Assembly (NCBI GenBank): GCA_029560875.1
Contig: JAKQKB010000089.1
Location: forward strand, 1-64,000
Reading direction: 5' to 3'
Source: Bacteroidota bacterium
GTDB taxonomy: Bacteria; Bacteroidota; Bacteroidia; Bacteroidales; Tenuifilaceae
DNA length: 64,000 nt
Below, one piece after another: positions 8,345 to 16,485 of this stretch (position 1 is its first letter; each line of letters opens with the position of its first letter). Position numbers and translations under genes: made by a program. The notes under the pieces were generated by a model. That model did not search any database, was not told the DNA's origin, and saw nothing but the letters and a program-made list of their open reading frames with translations.

Positions 8345-10372
8345 CTATTGTCTATTCTTGAATTCCTCTACACCCTTATCCAAGAACTTAATGAACTCTT
8401 CAATATCTAGGTTGTAGCCTCTTGGCTCAACAAGGGTTTGTTCGTTTTTGTCGAATAATGCATAGTATGGTTGTCCGTTCATGTTGAAACGGGTTGCCTG
8501 AAAATCAGCATTCTTTTTGCCAATAGTCTTCTTTACCTTACCGTCGCGTTTTGAGGTTACCCATTCGTTTTCGGGAAGTTCAGTTCTGTCATCAACATAA
8601 AGTGCTACAATTATGTAGTCTCTGCGTAAACGCTCAAGAACTCGTGGGTCGCTCCATACTTTTGCTTCCATCTCCTTGCAGTTTGCGCAGGTGTGACCAA
8701 CAAAATCAATGAACAATGGTTTGCCTTTTTCCCTAGCACATTTCAATGCTTGGTCATAGTCAAAGTAACCTTGGAGGTTGTGCGGTAGGTGGAGAAAATC
8801 GGCGTATTTAGGTTCATCGCAAAGCGATGAGTTGTCGTTAACGCTAACATTTGAGCCTGTTATTATAACTTGGTTGCTGTTCTTAGTTAAATCAAACTTT
8901 TGACTCGATTGTGGAGGTAGTAATCCAGAGATTGCTTGAAGGGGCGCTCCGAAAAGCCCAGGAATAAGGTAAACTGCAAAGGTAAAACTTGCAATAGCAA
9001 GGAATAGTCGGAATACACTAACGTGCTTAACCTCTGAGTCGAGTTCAAACTTCAACTTGCCCAGTAGGTAGAATCCAAGTAGTACAGCAATTACAATCCA
9101 AATTGCAATAAAAATATCGCGGCTTAAGAAATCTAACCCATACGATTGGTCAATGGTGGTTAAGAATTTTAATGAGAATGCAAGAACAATAAACCCAAGG
9201 ACAACCTTAACGGAGTTCATCCATCCGCCTGAGCGTGGTAGTGAGTTCAACCACGATGGGAATATTGCGAATAGTGTGAATGGAATAGAGAATGCCAATG
9301 AGAAACCAAACATACCAATAATTGGTTTTGCACCAAGTCCCGATGCTGCCTCAACCAGCAATGCTCCTACAATTGGACCTACGCACGATAAACTTACAAT
9401 TACCGTAGTTAATGCCATAAAGAATGAACCTATAAAACCACCTCTGTCAGCTTTGCTATCGGTTTTGTTTGCAAGGCTGCCGGGTAGCACTATCTCAAAT
9501 AATCCAAAGAATGATGCGGCAAATGCAATGAATAGTACAAAGAATATTGTGTTGGTTATCCAGTGCGATGTTAGTGTAGTGGCAAAATCAGAACCAAGGT
9601 TGAATAGTGAAACTATGAATCCTAACGATGTGTAAAGAACTATGATTGAAATTCCAAATACCAATGCGTTTATAATTGCATTCATCTTGTTTTGCTGTTT
9701 TCCCATAAAGAACGACACAGTCATAGGAATCATAGGGAATACACAAGGTGTTAAAAGGCCAAGTAGCCCTGCTCCAAAAGCAATAAAGAAGAACACCCAA
9801 AGCGATGAATCTTTCTCTTCGGTTTTTTTGGGTGATGGAACTTCTGTTGTTGTCTCTGCTGCTATAGTTGAAGTTTCTTCTGTTTTTTGTTCAGCTGTAG
9901 TTGCCGCAACATCGGCATCTGCTTTTAACGCAACGGTGATATCTTTTTCAAGGTAAATACACTTATCCGCATAGCAGGCTTGATATTCTACACCAATGCT
10001 AGCGGTTGCCTCGCTGCCTGTTAACTCAACAATTTGGCTGAATTTTGCCTCTTTCGCAAAGTACGATAGGTCAAGGTTAAATACCTCATCGTGCTCGGTA
10101 GTCGATTTAGTAAGTTCTTTAACTTCGCCAATTAACTTATAGCCTTTAGGCTCATTGAAAGTGAAACTTGTTGGAAGTGGACCGCCCTCTGGAAGTTTAG
10201 TTGCATACAAATGCCAACCCTCATCAATTTTAGCGATAATAGTGATTTCATACTTGTTACCATCAACTTTTTTTGCTGAACCGCTCCACTGTATTGGGTC
10301 ATCCATTTGGGCGTTTGCAGTTAAGCCTGCAAGCACCAACAGGGATAATAACGCACGCTTAATTCTATTCAT
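8345..10372 (-). CDS. dsbD: Thiol:disulfide interchange protein DsbD
   Basis: 675 residues from the ATG at 10372, where a signal peptide begins (MNRIKRALLSLLVLAG, cut near TANAQ). The frame stays open 25 codons further upstream, but that part is not signal-like. Domain order: an N-terminal periplasmic DsbD-alpha type domain with a Cys pair (ACYADKC), a Glu/Thr-rich linker, a membrane domain of about eight helices carrying TPCVFPMIP and SLSCVGPIVG, then a C-terminal thioredoxin domain with CxxC (GHTCANCKE). It moves electrons from the cytoplasm to periplasmic acceptors. A TATATTTG box lies at 10435-10442. Confidence 0.93.
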   Translation of the reverse strand: MNRIKRALLSLLVLAGLTANAQMDDPIQWSGSAKKVDGNKYEITIIAKIDEGWHLYATKLPEGGPLPTSFTFNEPKGYKLIGEVKELTKSTTEHDEVFNLDLSYFAKEAKFSQIVELTGSEATASIGVEYQACYADKCIYLEKDITVALKADADVAATTAEQKTEETSTIAAETTTEVPSPKKTEEKDSSLWVFFFIAFGAGLLGLLTPCVFPMIPMTVSFFMGKQQNKMNAIINALVFGISIIVLYTSLGFIVSLFNLGSDFATTLTSHWITNTIFFVLFIAFAASFFGLFEIVLPGSLANKTDSKADRGGFIGSFFMALTTVIVSLSCVGPIVGALLVEAASGLGAKPIIGMFGFSLAFSIPFTLFAIFPSWLNSLPRSGGWMNSVKVVLGFIVLAFSLKFLTTIDQSYGLDFLSRDIFIAIWIVIAVLLGFYLLGKLKFELDSEVKHVSVFRLFLAIASFTFAVYLIPGLFGAPLQAISGLLPPQSSQKFDLTKNSNQVIITGSNVSVNDNSSLCDEPKYADFLHLPHNLQGYFDYDQALKCAREKGKPLFIDFVGHTCANCKEMEAKVWSDPRVLERLRRDYIIVALYVDDRTELPENEWVTSKRDGKVKKTIGKKNADFQATRFNMNGQPYYALFDKNEQTLVEPRGYNLDIEEFIKFLDKGVEEFKNRQ

Positions 10373-10434
10373 AGTGATATTATTTTTGTTTTTTTGTAAT
10401 AGACAAATTGAATTAAACAAAGGTTTAATAGTTG

Positions 10435-10442
10435 CAAATATA
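10435..10442 (-). promoter_or_regulatory. Candidate -7 element (TATATTTG) for dsbD
   Basis: TATATTTG on the minus strand, 63 bases upstream of the chosen dsbD start. It supports the shorter start, because it would otherwise lie inside the longer reading frame. No clear -33 box. Confidence 0.4.
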
Positions 10443-10524
10443 GTCAATATTAGATATATAGATTTTGATATATATCATGCTGTAATAATATTGTTTTAGC
10501 AAGTTACGGTAGATAAAATGTTTT

Positions 10525-11739
10525 TTAAATTTTTTGAGAATTTTTGAATTCCTTTTGAGACTTGATTAATTCATTTAATTGGATCTCGGGCATTTTGATT
10601 ATTTTGACGTTGGAAGGTAGAGGAAACAGATGATTTGAAATCGTATTTCTTGTTTGAATGACGATTTTCATTTTAAAATTTTTACCAATTGTTGCTCTTT
10701 CAATCTTTTCAATGGCGTCTTCTAATGTTTCATAAAGACTTTGAATTTTTATCGGAACAGGACTTTCTTCATGATGTTCTTTTAAGAAACCATCAATTCC
10801 AGAGTTTCTCTGCACAGGAAAAGCACCAATGCTTGAAAGGATTGATAATTCTTTTTCACTTTTTTCAATATATTCTTCTACCCCTTTTTTTAATAAAAAC
10901 GACTCAGATATAACCATTTTCTCTAATCTTGATTTTGTTAAATTAACAGCATCAATTGATCGATCGATTCCGATGAATTTTCTGTCAAGCAGTTTTGCCG
11001 AAACACAAGTTGTTCCGCTTCCACAAAAAGGGTCTAATACAATATCACCTTCATTTGAAGCAATCTTTATAATTTGATTTAGTAATGAAACTGGTTTTTG
11101 AGTTGGATAACCTACTCGTTCTTTTGCTTTTGGGTTTAGAAAAGGTATTTCCCAAACATCTGAGAGCGGTACTCCTTTTTTCTCTTTACATATTATTATG
11201 TTACCATCTTCATCTTTTTTATATGAAGTTTTACCTTTGTTATTCCTTTGTCTTTCTTGTAATATTTGGTCTATGTTTGTCGTGGCAGAATAATCTGTAT
11301 ATATTGTGTTGAATGTGAAATCTTGAGATTTAGAATAAAAAAAGATTACTTGATGAGAGTTTAGTAATCCTTTTTTTGAATTTGACCAACGCTTATAAGT
11401 CCAGATAATCTCGTTTTGGAAATTATCATACCCAAATACCTTATCCAGCAATGTTCTTATGTAATGAGATGCATTTTTGTCACAATGTAAAAAAATACTT
11501 CCACTATTTTTCAATACTCTTTTGCTTTCAATTAATACATTCTCAATTAGATTAAGATAATCGTTTAATGAGTCAAATTTGTCATCAAACTCATAGGTTT
11601 TTGAGTTTTCACGATTTGAAAGAGAGTGTGTTTTTTGTGTGTAAAAAGGAGGATCAAAATATATTAAATCAATTTTTTCTGATTCTATATATTTCATTAC
11701 CTTAACACAGTCTCCGTGAATTATACTATTAATTTCCAC
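10525..11739 (-). CDS. Type II beta-class DNA methyltransferase (N6-adenine or N4-cytosine)
   Basis: 404 residues. The catalytic motif IV (YFDPPFYTQ, near residue 30) precedes the AdoMet-binding motif I (DPFCGSGTT, near residue 230), which is the beta-class order. After the methyltransferase core there are about 120 residues with GIDGF followed by PVPIKIQ, a pattern reminiscent of a worn-down PD-(D/E)xK fold. The gene overlaps the 3' end of the restriction endonuclease gene by 11 bases, so translation is probably coupled. It presumably methylates the endonuclease site to protect the host. More AT-rich in appearance than its neighbours, consistent with horizontal gain. Confidence 0.92.
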   Translation of the reverse strand: MEINSIIHGDCVKVMKYIESEKIDLIYFDPPFYTQKTHSLSNRENSKTYEFDDKFDSLNDYLNLIENVLIESKRVLKNSGSIFLHCDKNASHYIRTLLDKVFGYDNFQNEIIWTYKRWSNSKKGLLNSHQVIFFYSKSQDFTFNTIYTDYSATTNIDQILQERQRNNKGKTSYKKDEDGNIIICKEKKGVPLSDVWEIPFLNPKAKERVGYPTQKPVSLLNQIIKIASNEGDIVLDPFCGSGTTCVSAKLLDRKFIGIDRSIDAVNLTKSRLEKMVISESFLLKKGVEEYIEKSEKELSILSSIGAFPVQRNSGIDGFLKEHHEESPVPIKIQSLYETLEDAIEKIERATIGKNFKMKIVIQTRNTISNHLFPLPSNVKIIKMPEIQLNELIKSQKEFKNSQKI

Positions 11740-12364
11740 TTACTTTGTTATTGTTGTTTGCAATTTCCGTTAAAATGTTTTTTAAGTCAATGCCTGTATA
11801 TGTTTTTAAAAAATCCCAAGCTTCATCTCCTCCATAATATTTGCCTCCAACTCCAGTATATAGTGTTTTGAGTGTTTGCTGTATTTTAATGGCTTGTTCT
11901 CTTTGTGGATAATAAAACATAATTCTAACAGGAGTGTAATCATAACTGCTAATTACTTGCACTCTTGTGTGTTCTTTGGTGATGTGGTCTCCGTCAGTTG
12001 TTGCATCTCTCCACTTTACTTCGATAGCATCGTTTCCATTCAAAAAGTCAATTTCAAAAGTTTTTGGTTTTTGTCCAATATTATTGACAACTTTTGTTTT
12101 CTCGCCATTAGGGTATTTATATTTTAAACACATTGTAGCTGCTTCTTCTAAGAAAGTACCTGCATATTTATATAAAAACCTACCTGTGTTTTGGTATTCG
12201 TCAATAATTTTACCTTCTTCATTCGATATCCCTAAAACTCGATATATTAGATGATGTGAATTGTCATCAGATAACATTTCTTCTTTCCTTTGCTTTATCT
12301 GTTTCTTTAGATTTGTAGAGTAAAGTTCTGCTAAATCTCGTATTTTTTGTTTCAAGGTTTCCAT
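11729..12364 (-). CDS. Type II restriction endonuclease, probably ApaLI-like
   Basis: 211 residues, immediately upstream of and overlapping the methyltransferase gene. A PD-(D/E)xK-type active site is visible: Asp in FEIDFLNGND followed by the Glu and Lys of AIEVKW. The following residues (RDATTDGDHITKEH) match my recollection of the ApaLI family, whose prototype cuts GTGCAC. That assignment is from memory and not confirmed by a search. No controller protein gene is visible. The endonuclease is first in the transcript, so protection must rely on coupling or on an internal promoter for the methyltransferase. Confidence 0.82.
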   Translation of the reverse strand: METLKQKIRDLAELYSTNLKKQIKQRKEEMLSDDNSHHLIYRVLGISNEEGKIIDEYQNTGRFLYKYAGTFLEEAATMCLKYKYPNGEKTKVVNNIGQKPKTFEIDFLNGNDAIEVKWRDATTDGDHITKEHTRVQVISSYDYTPVRIMFYYPQREQAIKIQQTLKTLYTGVGGKYYGGDEAWDFLKTYTGIDLKNILTEIANNNNKVSGN

Positions 12365-12450
12365 AGTCTTATATTGTTTCTGCGAATTTACAATTTTTTA
12401 ATTTTTGTCTGCATTAAGAAATATATATAGTTCTTAACAAAATAAAAAAA

Positions 12451-12471
12451 ACCCGCCTCCTAGAGGCGGGT
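12451..12471 (-). terminator. Rho-independent terminator of RNase G gene
   Basis: A 9-bp GC-rich stem (ACCCGCCTC / GAGGCGGGT) with a 3-base loop, followed on the minus strand by a run of T. It lies 10 bases past the rng stop and separates it from the restriction-modification cassette. Confidence 0.92.
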
Positions 12472-12480
12472 TACGGTTGG

Positions 12481-14034
12481 CTATAATTCTATCTCGATAT
12501 CGTCGGAGTCGAAAAAATGGTACTCCAAAAAATGGTACGATGAAATTGGGACAATCCTTACACGGCTTTTGTACTTTAGCATCCACTTAATCCGCTTCGA
12601 AATAAATCCCTTGTTTAAAAACGCTGCAATGTAGGGGTGCAGCTTAATGGTAATGCTTTTGTAATTGCGTTCGGAGGCAAGGAACGAGAGTTGATTCTCA
12701 ATCTGCTCGTCAAAAATTACCACAGGACTAACCTCGCCGCTACCCTTGCAGGTTGGACACTTCTCCAGTGTGTCGATATGCATTTCGGGGCGTACACGCT
12801 GGCGGGTAATCTGCATAAGTCCAAACTTGCTCAGTGGCAAGATGTTGTGCTTTGCTCTGTCCTTGGCCATCAACTCCCTCATTTTTTCAAACACCATTTG
12901 TCTGTTCTCGTTCTGGTGCATATCAATGAAGTCTACTACGATAATCCCACCCATATCGCGTAGTCGGAGTTGGCGTGCAATTTCGTCAACAGCTGCTAGA
13001 TTTACCTCTAGCGCATTGGTCTCCTGGTCGTTTCCTGACTTTGAACGGTTTCCGCTGTTAACATCAATTACGTGAAGCGCTTCAGTATGCTCTATAATTA
13101 GGTATGCCCCGCTTTTAATGGACACAGTTTTCCCGAAAAGCGATTTTAGCTGCTTTTCTATCCCGAACTGGTCGAAAATAGGAACATTACCGTCGTAAAG
13201 TTTTACAATTTTTTCCTTCTCCGGAGCAATGGTTTCAATATACTCGCGGATGTCGTTGTAAACGTTCTCGTCGTTTACGTGGATACTGTTGAATGAACCA
13301 TTCAACATATCCCTAAGTATGGCCGAAGTGCGCTTCAACTCACTGGCCAATTGGCATGGGAGAGTGGCGGTTTTCATCTTTTCAACCGTCATATCCCATT
13401 TTTTAATTAAGCTTCGCAGCTCTGCGTCCAGCACAGCCACCTTCTTCCCTTCGGCAGCGGTGCGAACAATTACACCAAAATTTTTTGGAACAATGCTCTC
13501 AAGGAGTCTTTTCAACCTTTTCCGCTCTTCCTGCGAGCTGATTTTTTGCGAAATAGAAACCTTGTCGGCAAAAGGAATTAGAACCAAATTGCGACCTGCA
13601 ATGGATATTTCCGAAGTTAGGCGTGGGCCTTTTGTGGAAATTGGCTCTTTGGCAATCTGAACCAAAACTGCTTGTCCCGAACTGAGCACTTGGTTTATTT
13701 TGCCGTCCTTATCAATCTCCTTCTCCAGTTTTACCTTTGAAAGGGGGATTGTTTTTGCCTTTCGAGCGTAATGTGCCTGAAGGTATTTGTGGTGTGTTTG
13801 GAACTGAGGCCCAAGGTCGAGGTAGTGGAGAAATGCATCCTTTTCGTACCCTACATCTACGAAGGCTGCATTCAGACCGGGCATAATTTTCTTTACCTTA
13901 CCGAGATAGATGTCGCCAACCGCAAACTGCACATTGCTTTTCTCCTTGTTGAGTTCAACTAGCTGTTTGTTCTCAATAAGGGCTATAGCAATCTCAGTTT
14001 CACGTACATCAATTACTAGCTCGGTGTTAACCAT
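12481..14034 (-). CDS. rng: Ribonuclease E/G family endoribonuclease (RNase G)
   Basis: 517 residues from the ATG at 14034 (MVNTELVIDV, the usual family start; 11 further open codons upstream are not family-like). An N-terminal S1 RNA-binding domain is followed by the RNase H-like/DNase I-like catalytic region with the catalytic acidic residues in HVIDVNSGN and VVDFIDM. The zinc-link CPTCKGSG motif, which ties two subunits together, is near residue 420. The short C-terminus lacks the RNase E scaffold arm, so this is the RNase G type. It processes rRNA and decays mRNA. Located next to the bS22-like and HU genes, a common Bacteroidota arrangement. Confidence 0.95.
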   Translation of the reverse strand: MVNTELVIDVRETEIAIALIENKQLVELNKEKSNVQFAVGDIYLGKVKKIMPGLNAAFVDVGYEKDAFLHYLDLGPQFQTHHKYLQAHYARKAKTIPLSKVKLEKEIDKDGKINQVLSSGQAVLVQIAKEPISTKGPRLTSEISIAGRNLVLIPFADKVSISQKISSQEERKRLKRLLESIVPKNFGVIVRTAAEGKKVAVLDAELRSLIKKWDMTVEKMKTATLPCQLASELKRTSAILRDMLNGSFNSIHVNDENVYNDIREYIETIAPEKEKIVKLYDGNVPIFDQFGIEKQLKSLFGKTVSIKSGAYLIIEHTEALHVIDVNSGNRSKSGNDQETNALEVNLAAVDEIARQLRLRDMGGIIVVDFIDMHQNENRQMVFEKMRELMAKDRAKHNILPLSKFGLMQITRQRVRPEMHIDTLEKCPTCKGSGEVSPVVIFDEQIENQLSFLASERNYKSITIKLHPYIAAFLNKGFISKRIKWMLKYKSRVRIVPISSYHFLEYHFFDSDDIEIEL

Positions 14035-14136
14035 TGTAATATATTTTAGTAAGGTATATACAAACACAGCAACCTAAAGCGCTTATGCGGCACTTTAGGT
14101 TGACAGGTTGCCTATTCTGTTAAAAGAAAAAGGATA

Positions 14137-14229
14137 CTACTTTTTCTTTTTATGACGATTCTTGCGTAAACGTTTTTTACGTTTGTGAGTGGCCATTTTA
14201 TGCCTTTTTCTCTTTTTTCCACTTGGCAT
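14137..14229 (-). CDS. 30-residue basic protein, AURKAIP1/COX24 (bS22/mS38)-like ribosomal protein
   Basis: I translated this by hand from the ATG at 14229 to the TAG at 14137: thirty residues, more than half Lys or Arg, beginning MPSGKKRKRHKMATHKRKKR and ending HKKKK. The KRHKMATHKRKKRLRKNRHK core matches the short bacterial proteins annotated with the AURKAIP1/COX24 domain, related to mitochondrial mS38 and mycobacterial bS22 of the small ribosomal subunit. It lies between the HU and RNase G genes. The family link is from memory. The coding frame and composition are seen directly. Confidence 0.85.
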   Translation of the reverse strand: MPSGKKRKRHKMATHKRKKRLRKNRHKKKK

Positions 14230-14266
14230 GATTCCTAAGTATTAATTAGTTTATAAAATAGAACAA

Positions 14267-14554
14267 TTACTTCTTAACATGGTTCTTAACCTTATTCACA
14301 AAGGTCTTAGCTGGCTTGAACGATGGAATGAAGTGCTCAGGGATAATAATGGTAGTGTTTTTAGAAATGTTACGAGCAGTTTTCTTTGCACGTTTCTTTA
14401 CGATAAAACTACCGAATCCTCTTAGGTAAACGTTTTTCTCCTTTACCAATGAGTCTTTTACAGTTTCCATGAAGGCCTCAACGGTCTTTTGAACTGTTAC
14501 TTTCTCGATTCCTGTGTTTTTGGAAATCTCGTTAACGATATCAGCTTTGGTCAT
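14267..14554 (-). CDS. HU/IHF-family DNA-binding protein
   Basis: 95 residues, the normal length for one HU subunit. The N-terminal dimerisation helices (MTKADIVNEISKNTG) are followed by the GFGSF turn and the basic beta-arm with IIPEH and FKPAKTF. It binds and bends DNA in the nucleoid. The arm lacks the exact RNP motif of E. coli HU, as is usual for Bacteroidota paralogues. A TATATTTG box lies at 14610-14617. The bS22-like and rng genes follow on the same strand with short gaps. Confidence 0.95.
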   Translation of the reverse strand: MTKADIVNEISKNTGIEKVTVQKTVEAFMETVKDSLVKEKNVYLRGFGSFIVKKRAKKTARNISKNTTIIIPEHFIPSFKPAKTFVNKVKNHVKK

Positions 14555-14609
14555 TTTTAAAAATCTTTAATTATCAATTGGTTATACAATATTCTAATTT
14601 TTCGGACTG

Positions 14610-14617
14610 CAAATATA
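14610..14617 (-). promoter_or_regulatory. Candidate -7 element (TATATTTG) for the HU gene
   Basis: TATATTTG on the minus strand, 55 bases upstream of the HU start, in the divergent HU/mutY intergenic region. No -33 element was recognised. Confidence 0.45.
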
Positions 14618-14690
14618 AATGATTTATGTGGATAATTGAAACGGTTAACATTAATTTTGATGATTATTTTTTTGCGATTAATTTGATATT

Positions 14691-15767
14691 ATGGATTTTA
14701 AAGATTTGCTTATAGAATGGTATAGGAATAATGGCAGGGATTTGCCTTGGCGCAGAACCAGTAACCCCTATTATATATGGGTTTCGGAGGTGATATTGCA
14801 GCAAACTAGGGTAAACCAAGGAATGTCCTATTATCTCAGGTTTGTAGAGCAATTTCCAACAATTAGCGATTTAGCCAATGCTCCTGCCGATGATGTTATG
14901 AAGGCATGGCAGGGTTTAGGCTACTATACTCGCGCCCGCAATTTGCAGGCAGGCGCAAAACAGGTTATGGAGAATTATAATGGCGAGTTACCCAGTACGT
15001 ATAAAGAACTTCTTAAAATAAAGGGTTTAGGGTCATACTCTGCGGCAGCGGTTGCTTCGTTTGCGTTTAACGAGGCAGTGCCTGCAATTGATGGGAATGT
15101 TTACCGAATACTATCAAGGGTATTTGGTATTTTCACCTCTGTTGATACCAGTCAGGCTAAAAAGGAGTTCTTCAACTTAGGACTAGAACTGATTGATAAG
15201 CAAAATCCGGCCGTATTTAATCAGGCTATAATTGATTTTGGCGCCTTGGTTTGTACTCCACGCCTAGCCAAGTGCGATGAGTGCCCAATGCAAGAATTCT
15301 GTTATGCTTACCGGAATAATATAGTGTATAGCTTTCCGGTTAAGGGCAAGCGGATTGTTCCTAAGGATAGGTTTTTCAACTATCTGATGATTAATCATAA
15401 TGGGTTTACCTATGTTAATAGGCGAGAAGGAAAGGATATCTGGCATTCGCTCTATGAGTTTCCTCTTATTGAAACTCAAACTCAAGTTTCAGCCGAGGAG
15501 TTAATTCAACTAGATGGCTGGAAAGATTTTCTTGGTAAAGGCGATGTTAGGATTTTGAGTATCTCTGAACCAATAAAACATCAACTAAGTCATTTAACCT
15601 TGTATGCTCGATTTATAATTATTGAGGTTGATAAGGTTTCCTATAAAATTAAGACCGATTTTAGGAAAGTGTCAATAAGTAATTTGCATGAACTATCGGT
15701 CCCTCGATTAATTGACCTATATTTGGCTGCCGAACCTACTGAAAAGTATTTTCGAAGAAAGCAATAA
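14691..15767 (+). CDS. mutY: A/G-specific adenine glycosylase MutY
   Basis: 358 residues. The catalytic Glu33 lies in WVSEVILQQTRV, the helix-hairpin-helix in KGLGSYSAAA, and the catalytic Asp134 in PAIDGNVYR. The [4Fe-4S] ligands are Cys188, Cys195, Cys198 and Cys204 with the diagnostic 6-2-5 spacing. The C-terminal third is the NUDIX-like domain that recognises 8-oxoG. It removes adenine mispaired with 8-oxoguanine. It heads the mutY-ssb-gldE-gldD block that is common in Bacteroidota. Confidence 0.96.
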   Translation: MDFKDLLIEWYRNNGRDLPWRRTSNPYYIWVSEVILQQTRVNQGMSYYLRFVEQFPTISDLANAPADDVMKAWQGLGYYTRARNLQAGAKQVMENYNGELPSTYKELLKIKGLGSYSAAAVASFAFNEAVPAIDGNVYRILSRVFGIFTSVDTSQAKKEFFNLGLELIDKQNPAVFNQAIIDFGALVCTPRLAKCDECPMQEFCYAYRNNIVYSFPVKGKRIVPKDRFFNYLMINHNGFTYVNRREGKDIWHSLYEFPLIETQTQVSAEELIQLDGWKDFLGKGDVRILSISEPIKHQLSHLTLYARFIIIEVDKVSYKIKTDFRKVSISNLHELSVPRLIDLYLAAEPTEKYFRRKQ

Positions 15768-15905
15768 TTAAAAAAAGTAACGTTTAACAAATTAACTTTA
15801 TAGTTCATAAGCTCAAAAAGCTATTTCGAAAAATATCTAACTAATTTGGGTTAATGTTCAACGAATTTTATTAACTTAGTAATCAAACTCTTAAAACATA
15901 AATCT

Positions 15906-16340
15906 ATGTCAGTAAACAAAGTTATTCTTGTTGGGAATGTAGGTAAAGACCCTGAGGTACGTCACCTTGAAGGCGGAACAACCGTCGCTCGTTTCCCTTT
16001 GGCAACAAACGAAACCTACACCGATAAATCGGGTAAAAAAGTTACCCAAACCGAGTGGCATAATATCGTGGTTTGGCGTGGTTTAGCTGATATTGCTGAA
16101 AAGTACGTTAAATCGGGTAAACTGCTTTTTGTTGAAGGCAGAATCAGAACCTCATCGTACGACGATAAGGATGGCAACAAGCGTTATAGTACAGAGATTG
16201 TTTGTGAGAATTTCCGATTCCTAGGGCCTAATCAGGGTCAACAGGAATCATCAGGTTATGCTGAGCCAGCAAGTGCAAAATCTACTTTAGCGGACTCCGA
16301 AAGTGCAATACCTGAGCCAGGTGACGATTTACCATTCTAG
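15906..16340 (+). CDS. ssb: Single-stranded DNA-binding protein
   Basis: 144 residues. The OB-fold starts MSVNKVILVGNVGKDPEVRH, with the typical EWHNIVVW strand. A Gly/Ser/Ala-rich linker leads to the acidic C-terminal tip PGDDLPF that docks repair and replication partners. It coats single-stranded DNA. It lies 138 bases after mutY and is followed by a hairpin terminator. Confidence 0.97.
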   Translation: MSVNKVILVGNVGKDPEVRHLEGGTTVARFPLATNETYTDKSGKKVTQTEWHNIVVWRGLADIAEKYVKSGKLLFVEGRIRTSSYDDKDGNKRYSTEIVCENFRFLGPNQGQQESSGYAEPASAKSTLADSESAIPEPGDDLPF

Positions 16341-16363
16341 TCGATAGATTTTTAAATAGTATA

Positions 16364-16400
16364 AACCGACAGCATTTGCTAATGTTGTCGGTTTTTGTTT
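16364..16400 (+). terminator. Rho-independent terminator after ssb
   Basis: A 13-base inverted repeat starting AACCGACAGCATT, with one G-T pair and a 4-base loop, followed by a T-rich run. It lies 24 bases past the ssb stop. Confidence 0.9.
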
Positions 16401-16413
16401 AAAAATACATTTG
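16385..16413 (+). promoter_or_regulatory. Candidate promoter of the gldE-gldD block
   Basis: TTG (16385-16387), 18 bases, then TACATTTG (16406-16413), close to the Bacteroidota -33/-7 consensus. The -33 box is inside the right arm of the ssb terminator, so one sequence serves both functions. The start codon of gldE is 73 bases downstream. Confidence 0.5.
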
Positions 16414-16485
16414 AGCATTAGTGCGCTTTTTTTGTTATTTTTACAACTTATTCCATTTTTGTAACTAAAACTATTTTGCTTGGAA

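Noticed and set aside
9153-9635. Long open frame antisense to dsbD
   Set aside because: Codon pattern is a shadow of the dsbD membrane domain. No family similarity and no upstream signals.
10373-12480. Possible transposon ends around the restriction-modification cassette
   Set aside because: I found no inverted repeats, target duplication or transposase remnant at either edge, so only a simple insertion is supported.
13289-13660. Open frame antisense to rng
   Set aside because: Lies fully inside a well-supported RNase G gene and shows low-complexity Ser/Phe composition of a shadow frame.
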